DNA of 16,407 nucleotides from Podila epigama (taxonomy: Eukaryota > Mortierellomycota > Mortierellomycetes > Mortierellales > Mortierellaceae). The notes under the pieces were generated by a model. It was not told the origin of the DNA and did no database searches. It saw only the letters and a program-made list of their open reading frames with translations. The stretch's first letter is position 1. Every line of letters begins with the position of its first letter. Where the stretch lies: positions 296 through 16,702 of the forward strand of contig JAAAVE010000572.1 in the NCBI GenBank assembly GCA_015679605.1, given 5' to 3'. A program made the position numbers and the translations under genes. Of the stretch, positions 1-8,015 are shown piece after piece.

Positions 1-183
1 CACGTTCGCGCGGGAAACAATGGGCCAAAAGGAATGGCGGGCGGGCGGGAATCTCATGCTCGATGATGGAGAGACAGGCCGACACACAGACCGGCAGGCA
101 GATTGGACAGACACAGAGGGACAGAGGGACATGGTCAGACAGACAGAGACGAGGCAAAAGGTGGCAAGTTTGGCATACCAAAG

Positions 184-403
184 CCAATGCCCATACCAAT
201 GTCAATGCCAATATGCCAATATGCCAATATGCCAATGCCATGCGACAACAATGCTACAGTACAACAGTACAATGCCACAATGCTATCATCACCTTAAGGA
301 CAAAAAAAGCCAAGAATAACCTTTTTTCCTCTCTCTCTCTGTCCCCTGTGTCAATGCAATGCCATATCCATGTCCAATGCTATGTCCATTGACATGCCCC
401 AAT
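184..403 (+). repeat. CCAAT-containing tandem repeat cluster
   Basis: Eight CCAAT pentamers lie at 184, 196, 208, 216, 224, 232, 374 and 399. The core 208-236 is a short tandem repeat of CCAATATG. CCAAT is the binding core of the NF-Y/HAP complex, so this could be regulatory, but it may equally be a simple minisatellite. It ends about 145 bases before the TATAAATA motif. Confidence 0.5.
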
Positions 404-546
404 GCCCACCACCATAGCAACCACTCATTCACTCGCAAACTCATTCCAACAGGAAAAAGTGAAAAGAAAAAACTCGCAGCAGATCGTGCTGCATGCTGCA
501 TGCCTTCAAAAGCAAAAAGCGAACAATGCTCTCATAGTCGGTGGGA

Positions 547-554
547 TATAAATA
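547..554 (+). promoter_or_regulatory. TATA-like box TATAAATA
   Basis: A good TATA match in the context GGGATATAAATACC, downstream of the CCAAT cluster. It lies about 500 bases before the only nearby plus-strand gene, so it serves that gene only if the leader is long or spliced. I see no clear GTAAGT-type donor between it and the start codon. Confidence 0.3.
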
Positions 555-796
555 CCATGCACCAAATCTTGGAAAAAGAAAGAAATCCCATCCATCGAAA
601 TCCGTCCATCCATCCATCCAAGACAGACCGCCATTGGACCGACCATCCCATCCTATATCCATCGGACCATCCTCTTCTTCTTCCAACTCTACTTCCAACT
701 CATCGCCATCCACATCCATCTCGCCACCTCGTACCACCTTCCTTCCTTCCTTCGCCCACCACTTTTCATTTTCATTTTGTTTTTTTTATTCTCCTC

Positions 797-822
797 AAAA
801 AAAAAAAAAAAAAAAAAAAAAA
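797..822 (+). repeat. Poly(A) run of 26 bases
   Basis: Uninterrupted A homopolymer inside a T- and C-rich stretch upstream of the 1057 gene. Probably a slippage-prone spacer or nucleosome-excluding tract. Its length could be wrong in the assembly. Confidence 0.9.
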
Positions 823-1056
823 CTCACTTTTCATTTCTTGTCTCTTTTCTTTCTTCCCGCTCTCTCACTTTCACAAACCTCTTCTTCCCATCCACAAATC
901 CTCAGCTTCTCCATCCCCACCCATCGCCATCCAACTTTTATCCTTTTCTCCTGTACTGTACACAACCCCTACTAACACTCATACAATCACATTCGCATCT
1001 TCATAAACACATACACCTACACACAACCACTACATACAACATAATACTATAATATC

Positions 1057-1776
1057 ATGTCATTGGCAATGGATTATTCCTTCGACCAACAGCAGAGCAA
1101 AGACTTGACCATGCCTCTCTCAAGAGACTCACTCCTCTCCCTGGACGAGTCCAAGATCTCGGCTCCACTCGAACCCCAGCCTCAAGACGATGACCTCATG
1201 GAAATGGTCGACCCACTATTGACCGCCACTTCCTCCTCGTCTTCATCTGATATTGATCCCGAAGAACGCATCGATCTTGGCCAAACCGCAGCAACAACAT
1301 CCCAAGACATTGTCTCCTCGACTCCTTCCACCACCGCCACCACCACCTCCTCCAGCCAAGATATTCAGATGGCCACCATTGCTGCTGCGCCCGAGGAGGT
1401 AGCTCAGGCTACAAGCGCAGCTGAATCAACTTCAAGCCCCACCACTGCTGCCGCTACAATGGCTACTGAGCCTTCTCAAACACACGTGGTTGAGGAGACA
1501 CCCGTTGCCTCGGCAGCATCCTTTAGTTTTGCCAACAATGGTCAAGAAAACGTCGACAAGGAAGAGACTCCAGAACCACCCAAGCCGCTGAGCCGTCCAC
1601 TCAGCCGTCAAGACCTGAGACGCAAGAGCAGTTTCTTCAACAACAAGGAGATTGTCATCAACCCACAACGCTATTCTGCCACAACATTCTCGTCCCTCAG
1701 GCCCATTGCCGACCCTCGCTTCAAGAATAGATTCCAAAACCTCCTTTCCCAGTGGAAAGCGCGCGACTCGAACTGA
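1057..1776 (+). CDS. Ser/Thr-rich orphan protein with a conserved-looking basic C-terminus
   Basis: A single-exon frame of 239 residues that I do not recognise. Residues 1-160 are acidic and very rich in Ser, Thr and Ala (tracts such as TSSSSSSD and SSTPSTTATTTSSS) and look disordered. From about residue 173 the character changes: two PLSR repeats (RPLSRPLSRQ), then RRKSSFF, which fits a basophilic (PKA/AKT-type) phosphosite, then a compact ending with LRPIADPRFK and NLLSQWKAR that reads like a short conserved motif, possibly a helix. There is no signal peptide or membrane segment. The start is the first ATG after an A/C-rich leader; a second in-frame ATG is codon 5. Codon use looks coding throughout, with many C-ending codons. 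It is probably a real cytosolic or nuclear regulatory protein, but the function is unknown. Confidence 0.75.
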   Translation: MSLAMDYSFDQQQSKDLTMPLSRDSLLSLDESKISAPLEPQPQDDDLMEMVDPLLTATSSSSSSDIDPEERIDLGQTAATTSQDIVSSTPSTTATTTSSSQDIQMATIAAAPEEVAQATSAAESTSSPTTAAATMATEPSQTHVVEETPVASAASFSFANNGQENVDKEETPEPPKPLSRPLSRQDLRRKSSFFNNKEIVINPQRYSATTFSSLRPIADPRFKNRFQNLLSQWKARDSN

Positions 1777-2294
1777 AGTGGGAAAAAGGGAGAGGCCGCC
1801 ACCCCTTTTCCTTTTGTTATATTTTTTTTTCTCTCTTTCTCTCTCTCGTTGAACTTGTACCAATATGTACAGAACCACTCCACATCCATGTAGCACAATC
1901 CATCCATCTTCACACGATAGATACCATCCCCATCCCTTTGAATACCCTCACATTTTTACTTCATTAATAGAAATAGGCATATTTGTCAAAACTCATCGTA
2001 CTGACTATTCCTCCCTCATCATGGTAGCAAATAATAAAAAAAAGACATACTAAAAGACAGCCATTGAAATGCATTCATGTACAGTACAAACAACATCTGC
2101 TGGAATTCAATGTTTAAGCTGAAGGGCGCAAGATGCAACAAAAAAAAAAAAGGTACAAGGAAGGACACAACAACAAAGCAAAACAACTGAAATGACAATA
2201 TTAATAAATAAATGCCATGCTCTGTCCTGATGCAGTGTATTAGTCTTTCCTCAGATCCTGCCACCATGTCCAGCCACCATTCTATAGGATGCCT
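1777..2294. other. Spacer between convergent genes
   Basis: This 518-base AT-rich stretch separates the stop of the plus-strand orphan gene from the stop of the minus-strand FAD synthase gene, so it should hold both 3' ends. It contains CT-rich and A-rich runs and a candidate AATAAA. No gene is seen. Confidence 0.6.
2033..2038 (+). terminator. Candidate polyadenylation signal AATAAA
   Basis: AATAAA inside the run AATAATAAAAAAAAG, 257 bases after the stop codon of the 1057 gene. It is the only exact plus-strand hexamer I noticed in this spacer before the A/T-rich stretch near 2200. Fungal poly(A) signals are loose, so this is tentative. Confidence 0.3.
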
Positions 2295-4405
2295 CTACTT
2301 TGCTCTTCCGCATCGCTCACTTTCTCCAGCAGCCAACCGCCAGGCAGGGCTAAACAGAAACGTCTCTTCCAGCTTGTCAAGAGTCTTGTCCACTTGGTTC
2401 AAATCATGCAAGAGATGCGACTTTTGCTTCTTCATAAAGGTGCTGCTATCCACAGCCAACGATCCAAGATCCTCCATGGCACTTGTAGGTTTCTCAGAAT
2501 GACCATTCTTCTTGACCTGTAGCTGTGAAATCGACGCACTGTCGAAAAAGGGCCCAATACTCAGACGGCGCAACTGTGGGTTTGGAAATGTATCATCCCG
2601 TCCACCGAGCGAGGTATACCCCAGATCATACAGCCCACAGTAAGGGACATTGATCGCTCGCAGGAACGTCCAAATGTCATGGTAACTCCAGTCAAGGATA
2701 GGATGGATTCGCATAAAGGGTGGCCAAGATGGGTCGCATGGTGTGAAAGGTTTCAGTGGGCCTACAGAGGAAATCAATGAAGAAAAAAAGAGAGAGTCAC
2801 TGTCAGCTTTTCGTTTACGTAGAATGTCAAAAAGAAATGGGATAAGAAAACTTGACTGAGACTCTAATAATAACACGGAGAGTAAATGGTTACCTCCATG
2901 AGGATCATCGCGCCGAGTGCCGACCATGATGGCCTTGATAGTTTCGCCCTTTAGAGCATGGTAATTCTCCAAAGCCTTCTTCATAGGTCCTGGTATCCGC
3001 AATATATCAAGGTTGTATCTTTCGATTTCATCGTCCACAAAACGCTCCACCTGTCCAAATGGATTCTTGTGCGTGACGTAGATCGAGTGAATAGGCTGGT
3101 TCATATAGCGTGGGGTATCATTTGATGTTGTCTCTTCTCCCGATCCGCCTCCTAAGCTAGGTCCATGCAGTTTGTAGAGCACAGCGACAAATAGGTGTAG
3201 AATAACAGTACAATCTTTGCCTCCATTGAACGATAATGAGATGCCATCAGGACTAGAAGAGATGTTGACAAGGAGAGTGGTTACTATCTACACACATTCC
3301 TTTTTGCCTCACATTCAAGGGTATGCGTGATCAAGGCAGTAACATAAATAGGACAGAACAAGAGGAATCACACTTACCCATAAGTCTTTACTGCGTCTTC
3401 AATGACTTGGACAGCATGACGGACGCTCTTCCAGCACAATTGATCCCGCTCTTGCATGAGGGACGAGGCATCTTTTGCGTTGATAAATGCGGCAGTTGAG
3501 ATGGACGTTGCAGAATCTGACTTGGTCTCGGTGTGTTGGTGGAGTCGATCATGCTCGTTCGCAAGATCGACCAAGTGATAGACATCCTTCATGGCTTGCA
3601 AGGCGTCCATGGGGCGAACAAAGGATGGGCGGGATGAATAGAGTGCGTTCAGAGCTGATGTGGCCGCCTTGGTGATGCTTGAATCGTGGGTATAATGGGT
3701 AGAAATGTTCTCGATCAAAGTATGCACGTTATGGACCGACACCACAGGTGTCTGAGAAGGCGATCTGTCTGGGATGTCGATGTAGTGGATCTCGCCTTTG
3801 CATGGGATCCTAGGCAACATACTGTCCTTGGCTGTGGGCACCTCTATGTGTTGTTGCTGTGGCTCTTGCGTTTGTTGTTGCTGCTGCTCCTGATGCTCCT
3901 GATGCTCCTGATGCTCCTGCAATTGTTCTTGCTGTCTGTCAGCACCTTGAATCTGACCATTGTTGGTGTGAGGGCAATCGTTCGCACTACTCGACCGCCA
4001 AAGGTCTTGACCAAAGGCATCAGCAATGGCGCCCAAGACCCTCTCCTTCTCCTCGATCGAATCCTTGTTGTTCAAGTCCTCCTGCGCAGTTCGGAGCACA
4101 AAGACGAGAGCATAGTCTCGAGAAAACTCTGCGGTAGCTTGGGTGATATCTGCAGTGGTGGACACTGTCCGGGATTGAGTGATGGTGAATTGAGATGGCT
4201 GTAGTGATGATGACAAGTCATGTGTGTTGGGTGATGAGGATACAACTATAATTTTTGATGAGGAAGATGGGGCATTAGTTCCCAGGAAGAACACATCAAT
4301 GCGCAGACGAACCGGGTGGTAGGGTAGGGGGGGCTCCTTTTGGTCAAAAGAAACAAGAAAACGTACTGATGAGGCCGATGGATTCTTCTTCTTGTGGCCC
4401 AGCAT
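2295..4405 (-). CDS. FAD synthase (FMN adenylyltransferase) with degenerate N-terminal domain
   Basis: Transfers AMP from ATP to FMN to make FAD, the last step of flavin cofactor synthesis. Exons on the minus strand are 4405-3378, 3252-2894 and 2761-2295, with GTAAGT and GTAACC donors; the sum is 1854 nt, 617 residues. The C-terminal half (about 344-617) is a PAPS reductase-like FAD synthase domain: P-loop SFNGGKDCT (350-358), GTRRDDPHGG (454-463), FMRIHPILDWSYHDIW, VPYCGLYDLGYTSLGG, and the family's C-terminal PAW..L..G..ER.GR ending. The first intron falls just before the P-loop and joins to GPDGISLSFN, which supports the model. Residues 1-340 resemble a worn molybdopterin-binding (MoCF) domain as in animal FLAD1, interrupted by a Gln/Glu-rich stretch of EHQ repeats (about 175-205). 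Yeast Fad1 lacks such a domain. It shares a divergent promoter region with the YIP1 gene. Confidence 0.92.
3850..3930 (-). repeat. Gln/Glu-rich coding repeat in FAD synthase
   Basis: Coding low-complexity stretch on the minus strand: tandem 9-base units encode EHQ repeated about three times, followed by a QQQQQ tract. On the plus strand it reads as CTCCTGATG units plus TTG/CTG triplets. It lies in the predicted linker within the N-terminal half, where length variation between strains is expected to be tolerated. Confidence 0.75.
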
Positions 4406-4677
4406 GACTGTGGAGACATGCCTGGCTAGGCGAGGAGATGACTCTGGTCATGATGAATGGGAATGTATGAAGCGAATGAATGTTCTGGTGGGAACGTTTC
4501 GCAAGAAGAAGAAGAAGAAAGAGGAGAAGGATAAAAGACGGTGAGATAAACAAAATTGTCAAAGAAAATAAATACAATAAATTGACGCTGTCTGCCTAAA
4601 GAAGGAAAGCGACGAACACTGTGGAAAAAAAAATATTTATTAAAATTATGCGCAAAACTGCAAACTCGCAGAGATGC

Positions 4678-4718
4678 GTGTGCAAAAAGTGTGCAAAAGT
4701 GTACAAAAGTGTGCAATA
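4678..4718 (+). repeat. Tandem 10-mer array GTGTGCAAAA
   Basis: Four consecutive near-identical units start at 4678 (with one extra A), 4689, 4699 (GTGTACAAAA) and 4709 (GTGTGCAATA). It is about 270 bases upstream of the FAD synthase start codon, on the promoter side. It could be a transcription factor array (reverse complement TTTTGCACAC) or a minisatellite. Confidence 0.8.
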
Positions 4719-5143
4719 AAGTTTTTTTTATTATTCTGTTTGATTTTTTTTTTGTTGTCGCCGTTTGCCGATCTGTTGTGGTCGTTCCTTTTTGTTTGGC
4801 TCAAAAGGGTGGATGTCTGCGACTGAGAGATTGCGCGACATAAACAATGACCTCGTTCTAATAACAATAGACTTGGGTTCTATGAATTAGCATTCTTGTT
4901 CATCGAATAGTAAGTAGATAGGTCGATCGATCGATCGTTTGTTTCCTTGTCTACGGCCCCCCAGATACTTGTGGTATTAGGTATTATCAAAACGAAGGAA
5001 AAGTTGGAGAAGAACCCTCTAGAAATAGCGATGGTTGTTAGTGAAGGAGGATGGAGGATGTGACATATCTCCTTACCTTTGTGTGCATGAGAGAGTGCGA
5101 AAGAGAGTGAACAAGCAAATGACAAATGAACACAAAACGTCCA

Positions 5144-5162
5144 CCTTTCACTCTTTGAAAGG
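5144..5162. repeat. Perfect inverted repeat CCTTTCA/TGAAAGG
   Basis: Arms of 7 bases (5144-5150 and 5156-5162) around a 5-base loop CTCTT, about 260 bases upstream of the YIP1 start. Too small to name; it could be an operator-like site or chance. Confidence 0.5.
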
Positions 5163-5422
5163 GATCCATTATTAAACTCATGTTCACAAGGCGACTTGGC
5201 TGGCGGCATGTGACTTACATTTACACAGGTACCAAAAAATACGAAAGACGTGGCAAAAGCATAATCTCATCTTCACCCTGTCTGTCATTCATTTATTTTT
5301 CCATCATCGCGTTGATCTTTGCCTCATCCTCAATCTCTTTGAACAAAGGACACTCTTGGACAATCACTCACTCATCAACACGCTGACACACCACATAGTT
5401 CATTCATATCAACACACACGTC

Positions 5423-6605
5423 ATGTCGCATCTTTTCAACCAGAATACTGGTTACTATGACCAACAAGGTAGCCAAGGCTCAGACAACCTCCAGTTCTAC
5501 CAGAGTCAATACGGGGACCCTGCAGCAGACAACTATGGTGGCAATCAGCAACGCACAAATTCATTCCCAAGCAACACCATGTCGCCTGCTCCAGAGCTTG
5601 CATATGGTGGATACAACTCGGCCATCCCTGGTGGTCAGATGCACTCACAGCCCGTCAATTGGTTGTCAGCCTTTGGCACCGGTGGCCTCGAAGGCGAACC
5701 TCCATTGCTCGAAGGTAACAGTTCGAGTAGTCTGATGAGAACCAAAACTCGGTTCATGCTTGACAGATTGCTAGATTGCTAGATTGCTAGATTGCTAAAC
5801 AAAAGTGTGCCTTCTTTTTTTTTTTTGCATACAAATTTCTTATTGATAGAGCTTGGCATCAACTTTAGTCACATCAAGTCAAAGTCGTTTACAGTATTGA
5901 ATCCACTTCGACCTGTCGATCGCAACATTATGGATGACACAGATCTTGCAGGACCATTGGTGATTTGCATGGCATTCGGCACCTTTTTACTCTTGGTAAG
6001 AAAAACACACCTTGGAATTCAACCGTAACGACCCATGTAGCAGGGAAAAGCTCGACCAATGAGAGACTCGAACTTGTTCATTGACGCGTTTCCATCCCTT
6101 TTTCTTGCTTGAACAAAACACCTAGTCTGGAAAACAACATTTTGGTTATGTGTATGGCGTTGCAGTGGTGGGCTGCACGGTTTTGTATCTTATCCTCAAT
6201 CTCATGTCACCGCAAGGAATCGATATCCCCAAGACGGCTAGTGTTCTCGGATACTGCATGTTGCCCTTGGTCATGTTGAGCAGCCTTGGCACATTTTTCG
6301 TCCTCAAGTAAGTATTCTTTTTGCTTCTCCGTTGACAATGGGTCGTGTTATGGAGTTTCTTGACGTGGCACTAAGCGACTGATATGAAATGTCACATTCC
6401 TTTCCTTTTTTTTTTTTGTAGTGGCGGCATCGGATACATTCTTTCACTATTGGCGATTATCTGGTGCACGTACTCTTCGTCTGGATTCTTTACCGCTGTC
6501 CTGAACATGCATGACCAGCGGTTCCTCGTTGCCTATCCTGTAGGCCTCTTTTATGGCTGCTTCGCACTAATGACTGTGTTCAACAATGACCGTTCACAAA
6601 AGTGA
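5423..6605 (+). CDS. Yip1/YIPF5 family Golgi membrane protein
   Basis: Multi-pass membrane protein of the ER-Golgi system. In yeast, Yip1 works with Yif1 and binds Ypt/Rab GTPases in COPII vesicle budding and fusion. Exons are 5423-5714, 5850-5995, 6126-6307 and 6422-6605 (804 nt, 267 residues; animal YIPF5 is about 257). Residues 1-90 are a hydrophilic Gln/Asn/Tyr/Gly-rich cytosolic tail. The hallmark EPPLLEELGINF (92-103) is created by the first splice junction. The Yip1 signature DLAGPLV (129-135) starts the membrane region, followed by about five hydrophobic segments (near 131-147, 153-173, 185-206, 209-230, 241-262). The Yip1 GY motif is seen as LGYC and IGY. All introns are short (135, 130, 114 nt) with GTAACA, GTAAGA and GTAAGT donors. 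Intron 1 carries an 8-bp tandem repeat. The start is the first ATG after an A/C-rich leader. Confidence 0.95.
5766..5797 (+). repeat. GATTGCTA tandem repeat in YIP1 intron 1
   Basis: Four exact 8-base copies in a row (5766, 5774, 5782, 5790), wholly inside the first intron. Each junction forms GCTAG, a usable acceptor-like end, and the last copy runs into TGCTAAAC, which resembles a branch-point sequence. The real acceptor TTGATAG follows about 50 bases later after a T-rich tract. Confidence 0.9.
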
Positions 6606-7455
6606 AACTATAGGTCAAAGGACACCATACAACCAATACACCTCATTTCTTTCTTTCTTTCTTTGTGGAGTAATTTGACTGTGTAACTTTAGGACCAAAC
6701 TATGGAAAAGACTCGACCCAACGTGTGTTGACACAATGATCTGTTTCGTTAGCAGTTGGAGCTGCCTGTTTTTGTCTTTTGGTTCAAACATTGGCTCCTT
6801 CAAATGGCTAGGATAGTCAGGTTCCGCCTGATTTCACGCGGTAGACTCTAGATAATGCTAGATTCGCCCCTGTCATGTTCAGTGAAGGGATCCGCATGGA
6901 ATGTGGTCGCCCGCATCCTCTTCTTCCACCGCTCCTTCCTTCTTTCTTCCTTGTCTCGATGTTAGTCATGATCGACTTACAGACTGTGGTTCGACTCGCA
7001 CCCTTGCCCTTACATTGAACAGCTACAACATGGCCAGGTTCGTAGATTGAGATTGAACAGGCAAACAAGCAAACAAGCAAGAGAGAGGGAACGCGGTTGG
7101 GTTCTTCCTAAATGACCCAGACAACCAGCGCCTACCGAACCCATCCCTTACTTTTTCATCGTTGAAAGCCAGGCCCATTTAACACTCTCTCGACAATCCA
7201 TGGATGATCTCTCGCTCTCATTCTCACTCTCACTCTCACACTCTCTCTCCTCTTCACCCTTCGTCCCCTTTTGTCCCTTCACTCTCCATCCCTCTCTATC
7301 CCTCTATCTCCGTGTATTTTTTTTCTTTGTATTTGGTTACTTTACTGGCCAAACTGTCAATGGGCCATTGGGGCGATTTCCTAGCCTCCTTAACACAAGT
7401 CCCACCTCTCCAGTTCACTCACTCGCTCAGTCATCCACTCACACAACTCACCTCT

Positions 7456-7475
7456 CCTTGCCTTGCCTTGCCTTG
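7456..7475 (+). repeat. CCTTG tandem repeat
   Basis: Four exact 5-base copies in the spacer upstream of the chitin deacetylase gene. Simple sequence; no function is evident. Confidence 0.85.
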
Positions 7476-7765
7476 GCCTGCCAACAACTTGTTTTCTATT
7501 ACATTCACGCCAATGAGAGACCAACCCTCTTCTGGTTCATCTCTATTGTTTTGTCCATCTTTTTCCTGCCTCCTGTCTTTCATGGCAACCATTTGACGCG
7601 AGCGAGGGCGATATGGTTGTCTCGTTGTCTCCCCCAACTTCCCCCTTTCACAAGCGACTATCCCCCCCAATCCAACCCCTCTCTTTATCTTACTCCACAT
7701 GTCTTCCCCGCACAAACACTGGTCGCGTAAGAGAGTCGGGGACAGATCCCTCCGCGATGTTTTTA

Positions 7766-7788
7766 GCACCGGTGCCTGGTCGGCGCCG
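7766..7788. promoter_or_regulatory. Paired GC-rich palindromes upstream of chitin deacetylase
   Basis: GCACCGGTGC (7766-7775, perfect 10-bp palindrome) and CGGCGCCG (7781-7788, perfect 8-bp palindrome) lie 6 bases apart, about 65-85 bases before the TATA-like box. They stand out in an otherwise CT/AT-rich region and are candidate regulator sites. No factor can be named from sequence alone. Confidence 0.35.
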
Positions 7789-7851
7789 CGAAAATCCTTA
7801 TGTCATTCCATTCCTGAGCAGAGGCCACACATTTCGCAATGTGAGAGACGC

Positions 7852-7860
7852 ATAAAAAGG
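7852..7860 (+). promoter_or_regulatory. TATA-like box of the chitin deacetylase gene
   Basis: ATAAAAAGG, 156 bases before the start codon and followed by pyrimidine-rich sequence in which transcription probably starts. It would give a leader of roughly 70-130 nt. Confidence 0.45.
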
Positions 7861-8015
7861 CATTTTTTTTTCATAGCATTATTTCTTTTTTCTTTTTTCT
7901 TTTTTTTTTTTTCGACACGGCTACAACTTTTTTTTCAAGTCCTCCATCTTTCTTTGGTTTTTACAACCACCTCTTCTACCTTACTCCTTCCTCACCAACA
8001 ATCCACATCCATATC

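Larger units (their letters stand above)
1..1056. other. Repeat-rich spacer and upstream region of the 1057 gene
   Basis: No convincing gene is seen here. It holds imperfect GACAGACA-type repeats (about 62-160), a cluster of ATGCCA/CCAAT repeats (184-403), a TATA-like TATAAATA (about 547-554), CATC-rich stretches (595-720), a run of 26 A (797-822) and a CT-rich stretch to about 960. The open frames on both strands are translations of these simple repeats and show no domain. The last 300 bases are pyrimidine-rich and then A/C-rich, as is common just upstream of fungal start codons, so the transcript of the next gene probably begins here. Confidence 0.6.
4406..5422. other. Divergent intergenic region (FAD synthase and YIP1 promoters)
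   Basis: A 1017-base AT-rich region between two divergently transcribed genes. It holds a GTGTGCAAAA tandem array (4678-4718), a (CGAT)n run (about 4923-4937), a perfect 7-bp inverted repeat (5144-5162) and several T or A runs. The minus frame at 4880-5209 has no recognisable domain and lies across this promoter-like sequence, so I do not call it. No tRNA or other RNA gene was recognised. Confidence 0.55.
6606..8015. other. Long CT-rich spacer and chitin deacetylase promoter
   Basis: A 1.4-kb region with no supported gene. It contains (CTTT)n near 6649-6664, (CTCTCA)-type repeats near 7207-7260, four CCTTG copies at 7456-7475, a GC-rich patch with two palindromes (7766-7788), a TATA-like box (7852-7860) and long T runs (7862-7935). 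The open frame at 7200-7730 is Ser/Leu/Pro/Phe-rich only because of the CT repeats. The last 250 bases are the likely core promoter and leader of the 8016 gene. Confidence 0.55.

Noticed and set aside
359-1006. Long plus-strand open frames (also 541-975 and the antisense 441-737) in the first kilobase
   Set aside because: They translate CATC, CT and poly(A) simple repeats, show no domain and change composition exactly with the repeats.
4880-5209. 109-codon minus-strand open frame upstream of YIP1
   Set aside because: No recognisable domain or splice partner; it lies in promoter-like AT-rich sequence between divergent genes.
6980-7012. tRNA B-box-like GGTTCGACTCG
   Set aside because: The T-arm does not pair around it, no matching acceptor or D-arm lies upstream, and no tRNA fold could be made on either strand.
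7200-7730. 176-codon plus-strand open frame rich in Ser, Leu, Phe and Pro
   Set aside because: Composition follows from CT-repeat DNA; a second overlapping frame is equally open, and there is no motif or splice support.
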